NCBI RefSeq assembly: GCF_004116455.1
Contig: NZ_PDJU01000003.1
Location: forward strand, 124,001-188,000
Direction of reading: 5' to 3'
Origin: Arcobacter sp. F155
GTDB lineage: Bacteria; Campylobacterota; Campylobacteria; Campylobacterales; Arcobacteraceae
Length of the DNA stretch: 64,000 nt
Shown: in pieces, positions 37,346-46,204 of the stretch
Layout: every line of letters starts with the position of its first letter
How positions within the stretch are numbered: the first letter of the stretch is position 1
Translations under genes and position numbers: made by a program
Notes under the pieces: model-generated
Told to the model about the DNA's origin: nothing
Database searches by the model: none
Seen by the model: the letters and a program-made list of their open reading frames with translations, nothing else

Positions 37346-37711
37346 TTATAAGTTTATTGCGTCAAGTACTTTATTTTCTACGTCTCTCATTGAAATAAAT
37401 GGCTTAGTTAAATAATCATCTACTCCAATTCCATCACACTCAATCATCTTATCTTCTGTTGAGAAAGCAGTAATCATAATGATTTTTTGAGTTGGTCTAA
37501 TTTTTTTAATCTTCTTTACAAGCTCAATTCCATTCATTTGAGGCATCATGATATCACAAAGGATTAAATCATAATTTTTCTTTTGAATAGAATCAAGTGC
37601 AGTAAGTGGGTTTTCAAAAGTATCAATCTCAAAAAGGTTTTTTCTTGATAAAAATCTTTCTAAAATATCTAAAATTGAAGTTTCATCATCAATAATTGCA
37701 ATTTTTTTCAT
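37346..37711 (-). CDS. CheY-like single-domain response regulator
   Basis: 121 residues, receiver only. The acidic pair is in AIIDDETSIL, the phosphoacceptor Asp is in LILCDIMMPQMNG, and Lys is in DYLTKPFIS. It lies 14 bp after the chemoreceptor gene and is probably co-transcribed. It could act in chemotaxis or in an unlinked phosphorelay. No output domain is present. Confidence 0.9.
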   Translation of the reverse strand: MKKIAIIDDETSILDILERFLSRKNLFEIDTFENPLTALDSIQKKNYDLILCDIMMPQMNGIELVKKIKKIRPTQKIIMITAFSTEDKMIECDGIGVDDYLTKPFISMRDVENKVLDAINL

Positions 37712-37725
37712 TCTAGTCCTTCTTT

Positions 37726-40020
37726 TTATAAATTAGCATTTTCTATTTTTACAGTATCAAGTGTTTGGAATACTTCTGCTGTAGCAGTTTCAACTCCATT
37801 TCCAATCTCAATTAACTGGTCATTTGGTGCATGTTCTAAGTTTTTATCTAAGAAGCATTGAACTCCACCATGAACTCTTTGGTGTGCATCTTTAAGTGCT
37901 TGCCAGTTTGCAGTTTTTGTAAATGCTTTACCTTCTTGTTCACTTTTGATAATCCATTTACCTAAATTACATTGAGTCTCATCTACTACTGTAATTTTAG
38001 CATTTTCAGAGATTCTTGCAAAGTTGTTTTCTTTGAATAAAATATGTTGTAATTTCAAGTTATTTAATTCATGTACTAAATTTGTATCTGCAATTTGTTT
38101 TCTAGCAGAGTCTTTAAACTTAGCATTTCTAGCAACAGAGATTAGATTATTTGATAAGTTTTTAACTTCTGATGCTAATGAAGCAATGCTAGTAGCATCA
38201 CTTGCATTTTCTTGAGTGTTTTTATCTAAGATAGTAATCGCATCATTAATTTGTGCTATTCCTAATCCTTGCTCTTTTGAAGCATTTGCCACATTATCAA
38301 TAATCTCTTTAGTTTGAACAATGGCACCTTGAAGTTCATCATAACCTTTAATCATTGTATCAGCAATATTTTTACCATTGTTCGCTTTTGAAGTAGCTTT
38401 TTCAACTAAGTCTTTAATCTCTTTTGCTGCTTCTGCTGATCTACTTGCAAGATTTCTTACCTCACCTGCAACAACTGCAAAACCTTTTCCTGCTTCACCT
38501 GCAGTTGCTGCTTCAACTGCTGCATTTAATGAAAGGATATTTGTTTGGAATGCAATTTGGTCAATAACAGTAATTGCTTCTGCAATTGATTCAACTTCTG
38601 TGTTAATCTCATCCATTGAAGTTGCAGTTTGGTGAGCTAATTGTTGACCTTTTTGAGCTGAGTTCATAACTACATCATCAAGCTCTTTCATTTTATCCAT
38701 GTTTTGAGTACTATTTTGAATATTACTATTAATCTCTTCAACAGCAGCAGCAGTCTCTTCAAGTGAAGCTGCTTGTGCATTTGCAGAGTCTGATAAAGAA
38801 GTAGCTGAAGAAGTTAATATCTCAATATTATTTGCAAGTTTTTCACCACTTGTCATAATAGTAGCTAAGATTTCAGATACATTATCACCAATTGACTTTG
38901 TTCCTCTAACAACAGAACCTAAGTTACCACTTACATTTTTAACATCAAAGTCATACTCAAAGTTACCTTTAGAGTACTCATTTAAGGCCTTATTTACTTC
39001 ACCTAAGTGGTCTTTGAATTCATCAATTAAAACATTAATAGTGTTTTTTAAATCATTAGTTGATCTATTTTCTGAATCACTTTCAACTTTATAAGCAAAG
39101 AAACCAGCTCTAACCATCTCGATGGCTTTCTCACTCTCTTCAACAATTTTTTGATCTTGCGCTGTAACTCTTCTAATTGACTCTAGGTATTCATTAAAGT
39201 ATCTTGCTAAATCACCAATCTCATCTTTTGAATCAATATTGATTTTTTGGTCTGCACTTGAAAATTTTGTAAGAGCTTTAACTGTTCCTGTTAATTTTGA
39301 AAGAGGCTTAACAATCATTCTATTTGCTATAAATACTACAATTGTAGAGATAACAATAGTAAGAATAAGTACTCCAATAAAAATAAACAGTATTGCATCA
39401 GCTGTATCTTCTTCAGAAGAAGCTTGCATTTGAGCTACACTATTTTCTACATCATCAAGGTAACTTCCTGTTGCAATAACCCATCCCCAAGGTTTAAATA
39501 CTTCAATATAAGTATATTTTGGTTGCGGTTCATCAAAACCTGGTTTATCCCAAACATATGTAATAAGACCAGAACCTTGAGACTTAGCTAGTTTTTCAAT
39601 ATCTTTGAAAAAGTATTTACCCTCAGGGTCTTTTACATCAGAAACATCTCTTCCTACTAGAGATTTTGCAACTGGATGCATTAACATATTTAATTCAAGG
39701 TCATTAATCCAAAAGTATCCTTCTTTACCATATCTGATTTTTTCAATGGCTTTAAGGGCATTTTGTTTTGCCTCTTCTTCACTAATTCCTTCAGATTCCA
39801 TATTATTATATTCATCTTGAAGGGTATTCATAGCTAAAGAGACATAATTTTTTAGATTTAGCTCTTTATTTTTGTAAGCATCTTTTGTATATTTTTCAAT
39901 ATTTTGCTTACTTATGTGATTAATCGAGTAAATAGCTTCTATTGCTAAGATAATCGATACCGTTATAATAGTAGAGATTACTATTATGAGTAACTTGTTT
40001 TTTATTGTTAGATTTTTCAT
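37726..40020 (-). CDS. Methyl-accepting chemotaxis protein (sCache_2, HAMP, MCP signal, CZB)
   Basis: 764 residues. TM1 is at about 8-28. A periplasmic single Cache domain follows (EKIRYGKEGYFWINDLELNM and KPWGWVIATGSYLDDVE), then TM2 at about 208-230, HAMP, and a long cytoplasmic signalling domain (hairpin tip with GKGFAVVAGEVRNLASRS). The C-terminus is a chemoreceptor zinc-binding (CZB) domain with a His, the Cys in CNLGKW and HQRVHGG. Cache domains bind small carboxylates, and CZB responds to zinc or oxidised chlorine species. Ligand unknown. Confidence 0.93.
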   Translation of the reverse strand: MKNLTIKNKLLIIVISTIITVSIILAIEAIYSINHISKQNIEKYTKDAYKNKELNLKNYVSLAMNTLQDEYNNMESEGISEEEAKQNALKAIEKIRYGKEGYFWINDLELNMLMHPVAKSLVGRDVSDVKDPEGKYFFKDIEKLAKSQGSGLITYVWDKPGFDEPQPKYTYIEVFKPWGWVIATGSYLDDVENSVAQMQASSEEDTADAILFIFIGVLILTIVISTIVVFIANRMIVKPLSKLTGTVKALTKFSSADQKINIDSKDEIGDLARYFNEYLESIRRVTAQDQKIVEESEKAIEMVRAGFFAYKVESDSENRSTNDLKNTINVLIDEFKDHLGEVNKALNEYSKGNFEYDFDVKNVSGNLGSVVRGTKSIGDNVSEILATIMTSGEKLANNIEILTSSATSLSDSANAQAASLEETAAAVEEINSNIQNSTQNMDKMKELDDVVMNSAQKGQQLAHQTATSMDEINTEVESIAEAITVIDQIAFQTNILSLNAAVEAATAGEAGKGFAVVAGEVRNLASRSAEAAKEIKDLVEKATSKANNGKNIADTMIKGYDELQGAIVQTKEIIDNVANASKEQGLGIAQINDAITILDKNTQENASDATSIASLASEVKNLSNNLISVARNAKFKDSARKQIADTNLVHELNNLKLQHILFKENNFARISENAKITVVDETQCNLGKWIIKSEQEGKAFTKTANWQALKDAHQRVHGGVQCFLDKNLEHAPNDQLIEIGNGVETATAEVFQTLDTVKIENANL

Positions 40021-40207
40021 GCATGCTCCTAGTCAATTAGTAAAATTAATAATAAAGTTACTAATAACTAATAATTCTACTAAAATATTTTAAAGCTTAG
40101 TTGAGAAAAACCTTAATTTTAAACAATTGTATAAAAAAATAATACAAAAAGAAGGAAATAAACCAGAAATTTATTAAATATTTAAAAAAAACAAATAAAT
40201 TATTTGA

Positions 40208-40228
40208 TTGAGACAGTTTTGAGACAGT
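40208..40228. repeat. Tandem 10-bp direct repeat
   Basis: TTGAGACAGT occurs at 40208-40217 and again at 40219-40228, an 11-bp period, so both copies face the same side of the helix. It lies between the chemoreceptor gene and a small plus-strand ORF. It looks like a response-regulator binding site. Confidence 0.5.
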
Positions 40229-40270
40229 GTTATGTTAAAATTAAGAAAATAATCAATTAAGGTATTTATT

Positions 40271-40381
40271 ATGTTTGATTTTTTTACATTAGATTTATTT
40301 TTCAACTTAACAGTTGCAGTGATAATATCTTTAGTAGTTATTGAAGGTTTTTCTTATTTAAGAAGTAAAGACAGATCATGA
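40271..40381 (+). CDS. Small single-TM protein (36 aa)
   Basis: ATG 40271 with AAGG upstream (40260); stop TGA at 40379. The product begins MFDFFTLDLFFNL, has one hydrophobic helix (TVAVIISLVVI) and a basic, polar tail (SYLRSKDRS). The tail is probably cytoplasmic. The 3' end overlaps the convergent YgbA-like gene by 6 bp. It is too short to assign a family. It lies downstream of the tandem repeat at 40208. Confidence 0.45.
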   Translation: MFDFFTLDLFFNLTVAVIISLVVIEGFSYLRSKDRS

Positions 40382-40714
40382 GAAAAGTGACTTTTTAATA
40401 GAGTCAAGTTTAAAATGTATTCCTCCATACTTCATTACTTTTGCAAGTTTTTTCCACATAGGTTTTTCATAGCAAGGGTTTGGGCACTTTCTACATCTTG
40501 GTTTCTCTTCGTGGATACAAGCCTCTAACCTATTTATACTATAGCTAATATCTTTTACACACTCTTCACAAACGTTAAACTCATATACAAAAGTGTGTTC
40601 TTTGTAAACAACACTTTTTATATATAGTTTGCTTTGTTCATGTTTATTTTCACAATAATATTCAAAGAACTTTTTTAATGTTCTTATTTCAGAATCAAAT
40701 TTCTCAGTGGTCAT
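40376..40714 (-). CDS. YgbA-like (nitrous oxide-stimulated promoter family) Cys-rich protein
   Basis: 112 residues. It matches the YgbA_NO family (PF11756): VCEECVKDISYSINRLEACI in the centre, then EEKPRCRKCPNPCYEKPMWKKLAKVMKYGG. Cys spacing suggests a bound metal. In enterobacteria ygbA is induced by nitric oxide and linked to recovery from nitrosative stress. It lies 5 bp after the hemerythrin gene on the same strand and would share its TTGAT-N4-ATCAA-linked promoter. Confidence 0.85.
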   Translation of the reverse strand: MTTEKFDSEIRTLKKFFEYYCENKHEQSKLYIKSVVYKEHTFVYEFNVCEECVKDISYSINRLEACIHEEKPRCRKCPNPCYEKPMWKKLAKVMKYGGIHFKLDSIKKSLFS

Positions 40715-40719
40715 AATAT

Positions 40720-41160
40720 TTAGTGTGCGCTACAAGGGCTCATTCCAGTTTTAAAAAACATAGCTGTAACTGTATCCATTGTTTGAATATGGTTTACTAG
40801 CCAGTTTATTAAATCAAGTTCTAAATAGCTTTTTAAAAACTCTTTATCATCATTTTTAATAAAGTAATCTAACACTTGTCTCATTTGTTCTAAGCACTTT
40901 TCATGCTCTCCTTTGTGCATCATGTAAGGAGGAAAGTTAAGTTCAATCATTTTGTCTTCTTCCCCTTTAAAGTGTGAAACAGTATGGTCATACCAATTTT
41001 GGTAAGCATCTATAACAATATTTTTATTCTCTTTTGTTTCTGAAGCAATATAGTTTAAAAGTTTTTCATATAGATCATTTATAATATCAACATCTTCATA
41101 ATGTACATCATTCATAAAATCTTCTGCAACTAGGGGTAAATCATTTTTATTTATTAGCAT
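40720..41160 (-). CDS. Bacteriohemerythrin-like protein
   Basis: 146 residues from ATG 41160, chosen because AGAGG lies five bases upstream; the longer frame to 41229 has no ribosome site. The di-iron ligands are spread as in hemerythrin: His in the NDVHYED region, HTVSHFKGEED, HKGEHEKCLEQ and the C-terminal NHIQTMD. It binds O2 or NO and may deliver or buffer them. It is divergent from a Crp/Fnr regulator with a shared TTGAT-N4-ATCAA box. Confidence 0.82.
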   Translation of the reverse strand: MLINKNDLPLVAEDFMNDVHYEDVDIINDLYEKLLNYIASETKENKNIVIDAYQNWYDHTVSHFKGEEDKMIELNFPPYMMHKGEHEKCLEQMRQVLDYFIKNDDKEFLKSYLELDLINWLVNHIQTMDTVTAMFFKTGMSPCSAH

Positions 41161-41215
41161 AAAAGCCTCTTTAAATTTATTTTCAAAATATTTGCATAAA
41201 ATAGTAAATAAATCA

Positions 41216-41229
41216 TTGATTGGAATCAA
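41216..41229. promoter_or_regulatory. Perfect FNR/DNR-type box in the hemerythrin-Crp gap
   Basis: TTGAT-TGGA-ATCAA. It is five bases before the crp-like start at 41235, a position suited to autorepression. It could lie near -41.5 for the divergent hemerythrin-ygbA unit, a position suited to activation. Confidence 0.8.
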
Positions 41230-41234
41230 GAGAA

Positions 41235-41870
41235 ATGAGCAAATTAAAAGAGTTTTATTTATTTAATAGTTTAGATTCAAAAGACTTAGAACTACTAGAG
41301 AGTATTAGTTTTGAAAAGAAGTTTACTAAAGATGAATTAGTATTTTATAAAGGTGATGAATCAAAATATCTTTTATTATTAATAAGTGGTTGTGTAAAGA
41401 TTTATAGACATGACTTTAAAGATAATGAGGTAACCATTCATAATATAAAAGCTGCATCTTTTATAGCAGAGCTTGCAAACTATGAAAATATTCCTTATCC
41501 AGCAAACTGTAGATGTGAAATGGACTCAAAAATCATATTTATAGATTATAAAAAGTTTGAAGAGTACTTTTTACAAAAAAATGAGTTTCTTCTTATTTTT
41601 ATAAAATCTCTAACAAAAAAAATCAAAGCCTTAGAACTATTTATTAGTACAAATATGATTGAAGATGTTGATGCAAAAATTGCAAAGTTTATTTATGATA
41701 ATAAAGCTGAAATAAGTAGTTTAAAGCAGATAAAAATAGCAGAACTTCTAAATATAAGACAAGAGACTTTATCTAGAAAATTAGCAAAACTAAAAAAAGA
41801 TGAGATATTAGAAAATAAAAAAGGTAAAATTGAAATTAAAGATGAAAGAGCTCTTAGAGCTCTTTTTTAA
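41235..41870 (+). CDS. Crp/Fnr-family transcriptional regulator
   Basis: 211 residues from ATG 41235 (AAGAGAA upstream). Cyclic-nucleotide-type beta-roll at about 10-115, dimer helix, then winged HTH at about 150-205. The recognition helix RQETLSRKLAKL keeps Glu, Ser and Arg at the positions that read TTGAT in FNR. There is no N-terminal Cys cluster, so it is not an FNR-type Fe-S sensor and is more like Dnr or other NO-responsive members. An FNR-type box lies just upstream, suggesting self-control. Confidence 0.88.
   Translation: MSKLKEFYLFNSLDSKDLELLESISFEKKFTKDELVFYKGDESKYLLLLISGCVKIYRHDFKDNEVTIHNIKAASFIAELANYENIPYPANCRCEMDSKIIFIDYKKFEEYFLQKNEFLLIFIKSLTKKIKALELFISTNMIEDVDAKIAKFIYDNKAEISSLKQIKIAELLNIRQETLSRKLAKLKKDEILENKKGKIEIKDERALRALF
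41845..41868. terminator. Terminator embedded in the end of the Crp gene
   Basis: AAAGAGCTC, TTA, GAGCTCTTT, then T-run. It overlaps the last codons of the Crp gene and the end of the opposing phosphoesterase gene. Confidence 0.7.
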
Positions 41871-42985
41871 GTGGGGATAATTCTTATCTCGCTTATTTCT
41901 GAACTAGCTCCTAATCTCATTGGAGGTCCCCAGAAACCAGTTCCTTTGTTTACATAAATTTGTGTATCTTCGTTGTGTTTATTTAAACCTTTTACATAAG
42001 GTTGTTGAAGTTTTACTAATAAGTTAAAAGGTGCTATTTGTCCTCCATGGGTATGACCACTTAATACTAAATCAACTTTTTCATCTATCTCTTTTATATA
42101 TCTTGGTTGGTGAGCTAATAGTACTTTAGGGAAGTTCTTCGTTCCTTGTAAAGCCTTTTTTAAATCAGGCATATAAGCATTAACTCTATTTCCAAAAATA
42201 TCATATACTCCAGCTAAATAAAAACCTTTATTTTCTTCTCCAATATAAATATTTTCATTCTCTAAAGTTTTTATTCCTAAAGAGTTTACATACTTTATAA
42301 TTGCTGCAACATCATGGAAGTATTCGTGGTTACCAATAATAAAATATGTTCCATATTTAGATTTTAAATTTTTTAGTTCATCAAGTGCAGGTTTTGCATA
42401 TTTCATTTTTGTATCAACTAAATCACCTGTTATAGCAATTATATCTGCATCTAAACTATTGACTCTTTTTACAAGGTTTGCAATAAAAGTTTTATCTACT
42501 AAGCCTCCAATATGAATATCACTTAATTGAACTATTTTATACTCTTGTTTTAGGTTTTTTATTTTAACTTCAACCTTTTCTAGCTCTATATGTTTAGCAT
42601 TGTACATTGCTTTTGCATTTACTCCACCAGCAACTGCTACAGCTGTAAAATCTAAACCTCTTTTAAAGAAGTCTCTTCTACTTTCATCTTTAATTGATTT
42701 ATTAATTAAAAGAGCAAAAACCTCATAAAAAATAGTTGCTATAAAAAGAAGAAAAATAATACCAATTGGTAAAGATAGAAGAAAATATGCCCAGTTTGGA
42801 ACACTTGGGTTATATCGTACAAACATATAGGCTACTACGCCTAAAAGATTAATAGCTAAAAAGATATTTAAGTAGAGTTTTGTCTTTTTTGAAAAGTGTA
42901 GTTTTCTAATAAACCTTCTTGAAATTAGAAGTGTTAAAAGTGTCATAACACTTATAAAAATTGTTGCAAATATAATAAATCTCAT
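41867..42985 (-). CDS. Membrane-anchored metallophosphoesterase
   Basis: 372 residues from ATG 42985; a TTG at 43000 is a poorer choice. There are four TM segments in the first 110 residues, then a twin-Arg-like stretch (ESRRDFFKRGLDF) and the phosphoesterase domain with QLSDIHIGG, ITGDLVDT, IGNHEYFHD, LLAHQPRY and LSGHTHGGQ. It is YkuE-like and probably acts at the membrane. TATAAT at 42992-42997 sits six bases before the ATG, so the transcript may be leaderless. Confidence 0.87.
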   Translation of the reverse strand: MRFIIFATIFISVMTLLTLLISRRFIRKLHFSKKTKLYLNIFLAINLLGVVAYMFVRYNPSVPNWAYFLLSLPIGIIFLLFIATIFYEVFALLINKSIKDESRRDFFKRGLDFTAVAVAGGVNAKAMYNAKHIELEKVEVKIKNLKQEYKIVQLSDIHIGGLVDKTFIANLVKRVNSLDADIIAITGDLVDTKMKYAKPALDELKNLKSKYGTYFIIGNHEYFHDVAAIIKYVNSLGIKTLENENIYIGEENKGFYLAGVYDIFGNRVNAYMPDLKKALQGTKNFPKVLLAHQPRYIKEIDEKVDLVLSGHTHGGQIAPFNLLVKLQQPYVKGLNKHNEDTQIYVNKGTGFWGPPMRLGASSEISEIRIIPT

Positions 42986-43164
42986 AGCAGGATTATACAA
43001 ATGTTTTTTTAATACTCAATTAACAAAACTAAAGGTTTTAAAGTATAAAAATAATACTTTTTTGTTACAAAAATTTAGATATTTGATTTTCTTTCTCAAA
43101 AAAAGAAACAAAATTTTAGTTTTTATTAACTATAATTTATAAACACTCAACGAAAGGGAAAGCT

Positions 43165-45219
43165 GTGAAAAAAATATTATTATCTTTATTCTTTTGTATG
43201 AGCATACTTTTTTCTAAGCATGTAAGTTTAGACTCTTTTTTGAAAAATAATAATACAGTAATACTTATAATCAATCCAAAAAATGGAGAGATTATTGAGG
43301 CAAATGAGTTTGCTGCTAAGTTTTATGGGGTGAGCCTTTCAAAATTAGAGTCTTTAAATATAAAAGATATAAACGCTTTTTCTAAAGAGCAAGTACAAGA
43401 AGAGATGCAAAAAGCTAAAGAAGAGAATAGAAATTATTTTATCTTCAAACATAAAGTTGCAAATGAAAAAATAGAGAAAGTAGAGGTTTACTCTTTTCCT
43501 ATTGTTTACAAAAACCAAGAACTACTTTTTTCAATAATTAATAAGTACAAAGATAAATATGCAGTTGAATACTTTAATGAAAATTTAGAAGAACAAGTAA
43601 AACTTCAAACTGCACAAATAAAAGAATCAAAACAAAATATTACAAATATTTTTTTAGCCTGTTTAGTTTTACTAATCATTTGGGTGCTTATACTAATCTA
43701 TTTTTTAAAGCAGAAAAAACTCTTAACTATAAAACTTCAGAATATGAATAAAGAACTTCATGAAACAAATGAAAGATTTGAGTTAGCAATGGATACCACT
43801 AAAGATGGTTTATGGGATTGGGATATTAAAACAGATGAAGTGATTTTTTCTAAAACTTGGAAAGAGATGTTAGGCTTTAAAGAAGATGAACTTGAAAATT
43901 GTTTTGAATCATGGGCATCAAGAGTTCATAAAGATGATTTCCCTAAAGCAGAAAAAGATTTACACGAGCATCTAAATGGAGTAACTGAGTATTATGAAAA
44001 TATTCATAGAATGAGACATAAAGATGGTCACTGGGTTTGGATTTTAGACCGTGGTAAAACGGTGTTTGATGAAAATAATAAACCAATAAGAATGATAGGT
44101 TTTCATACAGATATTAGCTCACAAAAAGAAGCAGAGAAAAAAATAGAAGAACAAAAAGATGAGTTTGAAAAGATTTTCTCAAACTCTAATGATGCAATTG
44201 CAATTGTTGATTTAGATACAAACTTCTTAAACTTTAATGATGCATATTTATTAATGACAGGTTATACAAAAGAAGAACTTCTTCAAAAGAGTTGTTTAGA
44301 GTTAACCTTTGAAGAAGATATTGAAGCTACAGAGCAAGCTTTAGCAGAAGTTTTTGCAAATGGACATATAGAAAATTTTGAGAAAAGATGTATTGTAAAA
44401 GGTGGGAAAACTTTATTATCAAGTATGAATATAGCACTTATGTCTGATAAAAAAAGATTAATCTTAACTACAAGAGATATTACACAAGTAAAAAATTTAC
44501 AATCCCAAGAAAAACTAGCCTCAATGGGTGAAATGATAGGTAATATCGCTCACCAATGGAGACAACCTTTAACTGTAATAACTACAAATGCAAGTGGAGT
44601 TAAACTTCAAAAAGAGTTAGATTTGCTTGATGATGAAACTTTTAATAAAGCAATGGATTCAATTATCAGTCAATCAAAATATCTATCAGAAACAATAGAT
44701 GATTTTAGAGCTTATATTAAAGATGATAAACAAAGAGAAGAGACAACAATAATCTATATTTTAAATAAAACTCTTTCTTTAAATGAAGCGAGTTTAAAAA
44801 ATAATCATATTGAAGTGCTAACAGATTTTAAATCAGATTTAAAAGTGTATGGTTATAAAAATGAATTAGTTCAATCTTTTTTAAATATCATAAACAATGC
44901 AACAGATGCTATCAAGGAGCGTTTAGTAAGCGATACTACTAGAATAATTTTAATCTCTACAAAAAAGAGTAAAGATGGTTTAAGTGTAGAAATCAAAGAT
45001 AATGCAGGGGGAATTGACAAATCAATTCTTCCAAGAATTTTTGAACCATATTTTACTACAAAACATCAAAGTGTTGGTACAGGAATAGGTCTTTCTTTAT
45101 CTCATGATATTTTAGTAAATCATCATAAAGCACAAATCGATGTTATGAATGAAGAGTTTGAGCATGAAGGTCAAAAGTATAAGGGTGCTAAGTTTACTAT
45201 TAAATTTAAAAAGCTTTAG
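43165..45219 (+). CDS. PAS-domain sensor histidine kinase
   Basis: 684 residues. It begins with a signal-peptide-like segment (1-17) and an extracytoplasmic PAS-like region at about 25-130. TM at about 160-182 is followed by two cytoplasmic PAS/PAC domains (about 205-325 and 335-445). Then come HisKA with NIAHQWRQPLTVI and an ATPase domain (NIINNATDAIKE, DNAGGIDKSI, GTGIGLSLSHDI). The phosphoacceptor His is in AHQWRQPL. No cognate regulator is adjacent. Multiple PAS domains suggest redox or small-molecule sensing. Confidence 0.9.
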   Translation: MKKILLSLFFCMSILFSKHVSLDSFLKNNNTVILIINPKNGEIIEANEFAAKFYGVSLSKLESLNIKDINAFSKEQVQEEMQKAKEENRNYFIFKHKVANEKIEKVEVYSFPIVYKNQELLFSIINKYKDKYAVEYFNENLEEQVKLQTAQIKESKQNITNIFLACLVLLIIWVLILIYFLKQKKLLTIKLQNMNKELHETNERFELAMDTTKDGLWDWDIKTDEVIFSKTWKEMLGFKEDELENCFESWASRVHKDDFPKAEKDLHEHLNGVTEYYENIHRMRHKDGHWVWILDRGKTVFDENNKPIRMIGFHTDISSQKEAEKKIEEQKDEFEKIFSNSNDAIAIVDLDTNFLNFNDAYLLMTGYTKEELLQKSCLELTFEEDIEATEQALAEVFANGHIENFEKRCIVKGGKTLLSSMNIALMSDKKRLILTTRDITQVKNLQSQEKLASMGEMIGNIAHQWRQPLTVITTNASGVKLQKELDLLDDETFNKAMDSIISQSKYLSETIDDFRAYIKDDKQREETTIIYILNKTLSLNEASLKNNHIEVLTDFKSDLKVYGYKNELVQSFLNIINNATDAIKERLVSDTTRIILISTKKSKDGLSVEIKDNAGGIDKSILPRIFEPYFTTKHQSVGTGIGLSLSHDILVNHHKAQIDVMNEEFEHEGQKYKGAKFTIKFKKL

Positions 45220-45238
45220 AAGAAGACTAAAGCTTTTT
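45208..45238. terminator. Bidirectional terminator shared by convergent genes
   Basis: Perfect 12-bp arms AAAAAGCTTTAG and CTAAAGCTTTTT, 7-base loop. Each arm contains the stop codon of one of the convergent genes, and both proteins end in Lys-Lys-Leu because of the palindrome. Confidence 0.88.
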
Positions 45239-46204
45239 AATAAGACTATCTAGTTGAGTTTTTAAAGACTGTAATCTTTTTGTTGTTTTAATTAAATCTT
45301 CCGTTGATTCAATCATAATATCTTCACTTCTATCTAAACCTTTTATAACATCAGATTTATTTTCAAACTCATTAATTAAATCATCAAACTCTTCTGTTAA
45401 ACTCTCTAGTTTTTGAGAAGCTTTTTTAGATTGTTCTAAGGCAGTTTGAGAGTAGTTCATTGCAGAAGATACTTTGTTAATAAAGTTATTCATATTATCA
45501 GCAACTTCTACAAACTCTTTTTCTGTATTGATATTTATTGGTGTTAATTCATTAATATCCCCAGAAGAGATTTTTTTAGATTTTTCTATAAACTCCCTTG
45601 CATTTTGTTCAATCTGTCTTAATTGAATTATTGAATAAATTGCAAGTAAAAGTAGTAGGGTAAATGCTAAGTACTGAAACTTTTTAATAAAGGCAGTTTT
45701 CTCTTCAATATATTTAGTATAAAGAGTAACCACTTGGTCTACTTCTTGTAGTAGTTTATTGTTGTTATTATTCATAAATTTTATTGTTGAATTTAATTTT
45801 TGAATATCATTTTTAAGTAGGGCTTCTTTGAACTCTCTAACGTTTTTTTCGAAGCTTGTCCATAGTATTACTACTTTTGTCATTTGAGCTTTAAGCTCTT
45901 CTGTTGGAGCTTGGGAAATACCTAAAAGTTTGTCACCACTTATTAAAGTACCTAGACCATAATTGAACTGCTCTACGGCATTGTCTATTTCAGTAAAATT
46001 ATCTTCTTTATTTTGATATAAAAAGTAGATATTTTTAGTGATTCTTTGGGTTAACATTCTTTGTTTACCCGCAATATTAACTATTGTTGCATCTTTTACA
46101 TTTTTTTGATTTAAAAATATAGTTACAACGATAACTGTAAAGATTGATAAAATTAATAGTGCACCAATAATTTTGATTTTTTGACTTACACTAACTTGTT
46201 TCAT
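45227..46204 (-). CDS. NarX/PilJ-like nitrate sensor domain protein without output domain
   Basis: 325 residues. TM1 is at about 12-32, a helical periplasmic domain follows, and TM2 is at about 175-195, then HAMP and coiled coil. The first periplasmic helix has AGKQRMLTQRITKN, with Arg49 and Arg54 placed as in the P-box of NarX-type nitrate sensors (PilJ family, PF13675). There is neither a kinase nor an MCP domain after HAMP, only coiled coil to the end. It follows a Crp/Fnr gene by one base, upstream of the nap operon. Confidence 0.75.
   Translation of the reverse strand: MKQVSVSQKIKIIGALLILSIFTVIVVTIFLNQKNVKDATIVNIAGKQRMLTQRITKNIYFLYQNKEDNFTEIDNAVEQFNYGLGTLISGDKLLGISQAPTEELKAQMTKVVILWTSFEKNVREFKEALLKNDIQKLNSTIKFMNNNNNKLLQEVDQVVTLYTKYIEEKTAFIKKFQYLAFTLLLLLAIYSIIQLRQIEQNAREFIEKSKKISSGDINELTPININTEKEFVEVADNMNNFINKVSSAMNYSQTALEQSKKASQKLESLTEEFDDLINEFENKSDVIKGLDRSEDIMIESTEDLIKTTKRLQSLKTQLDSLIKKL

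Noticed and set aside
41235-41870. Calling this regulator Fnr
   Set aside because: It lacks the N-terminal Cys cluster that binds the oxygen-sensing Fe-S centre.
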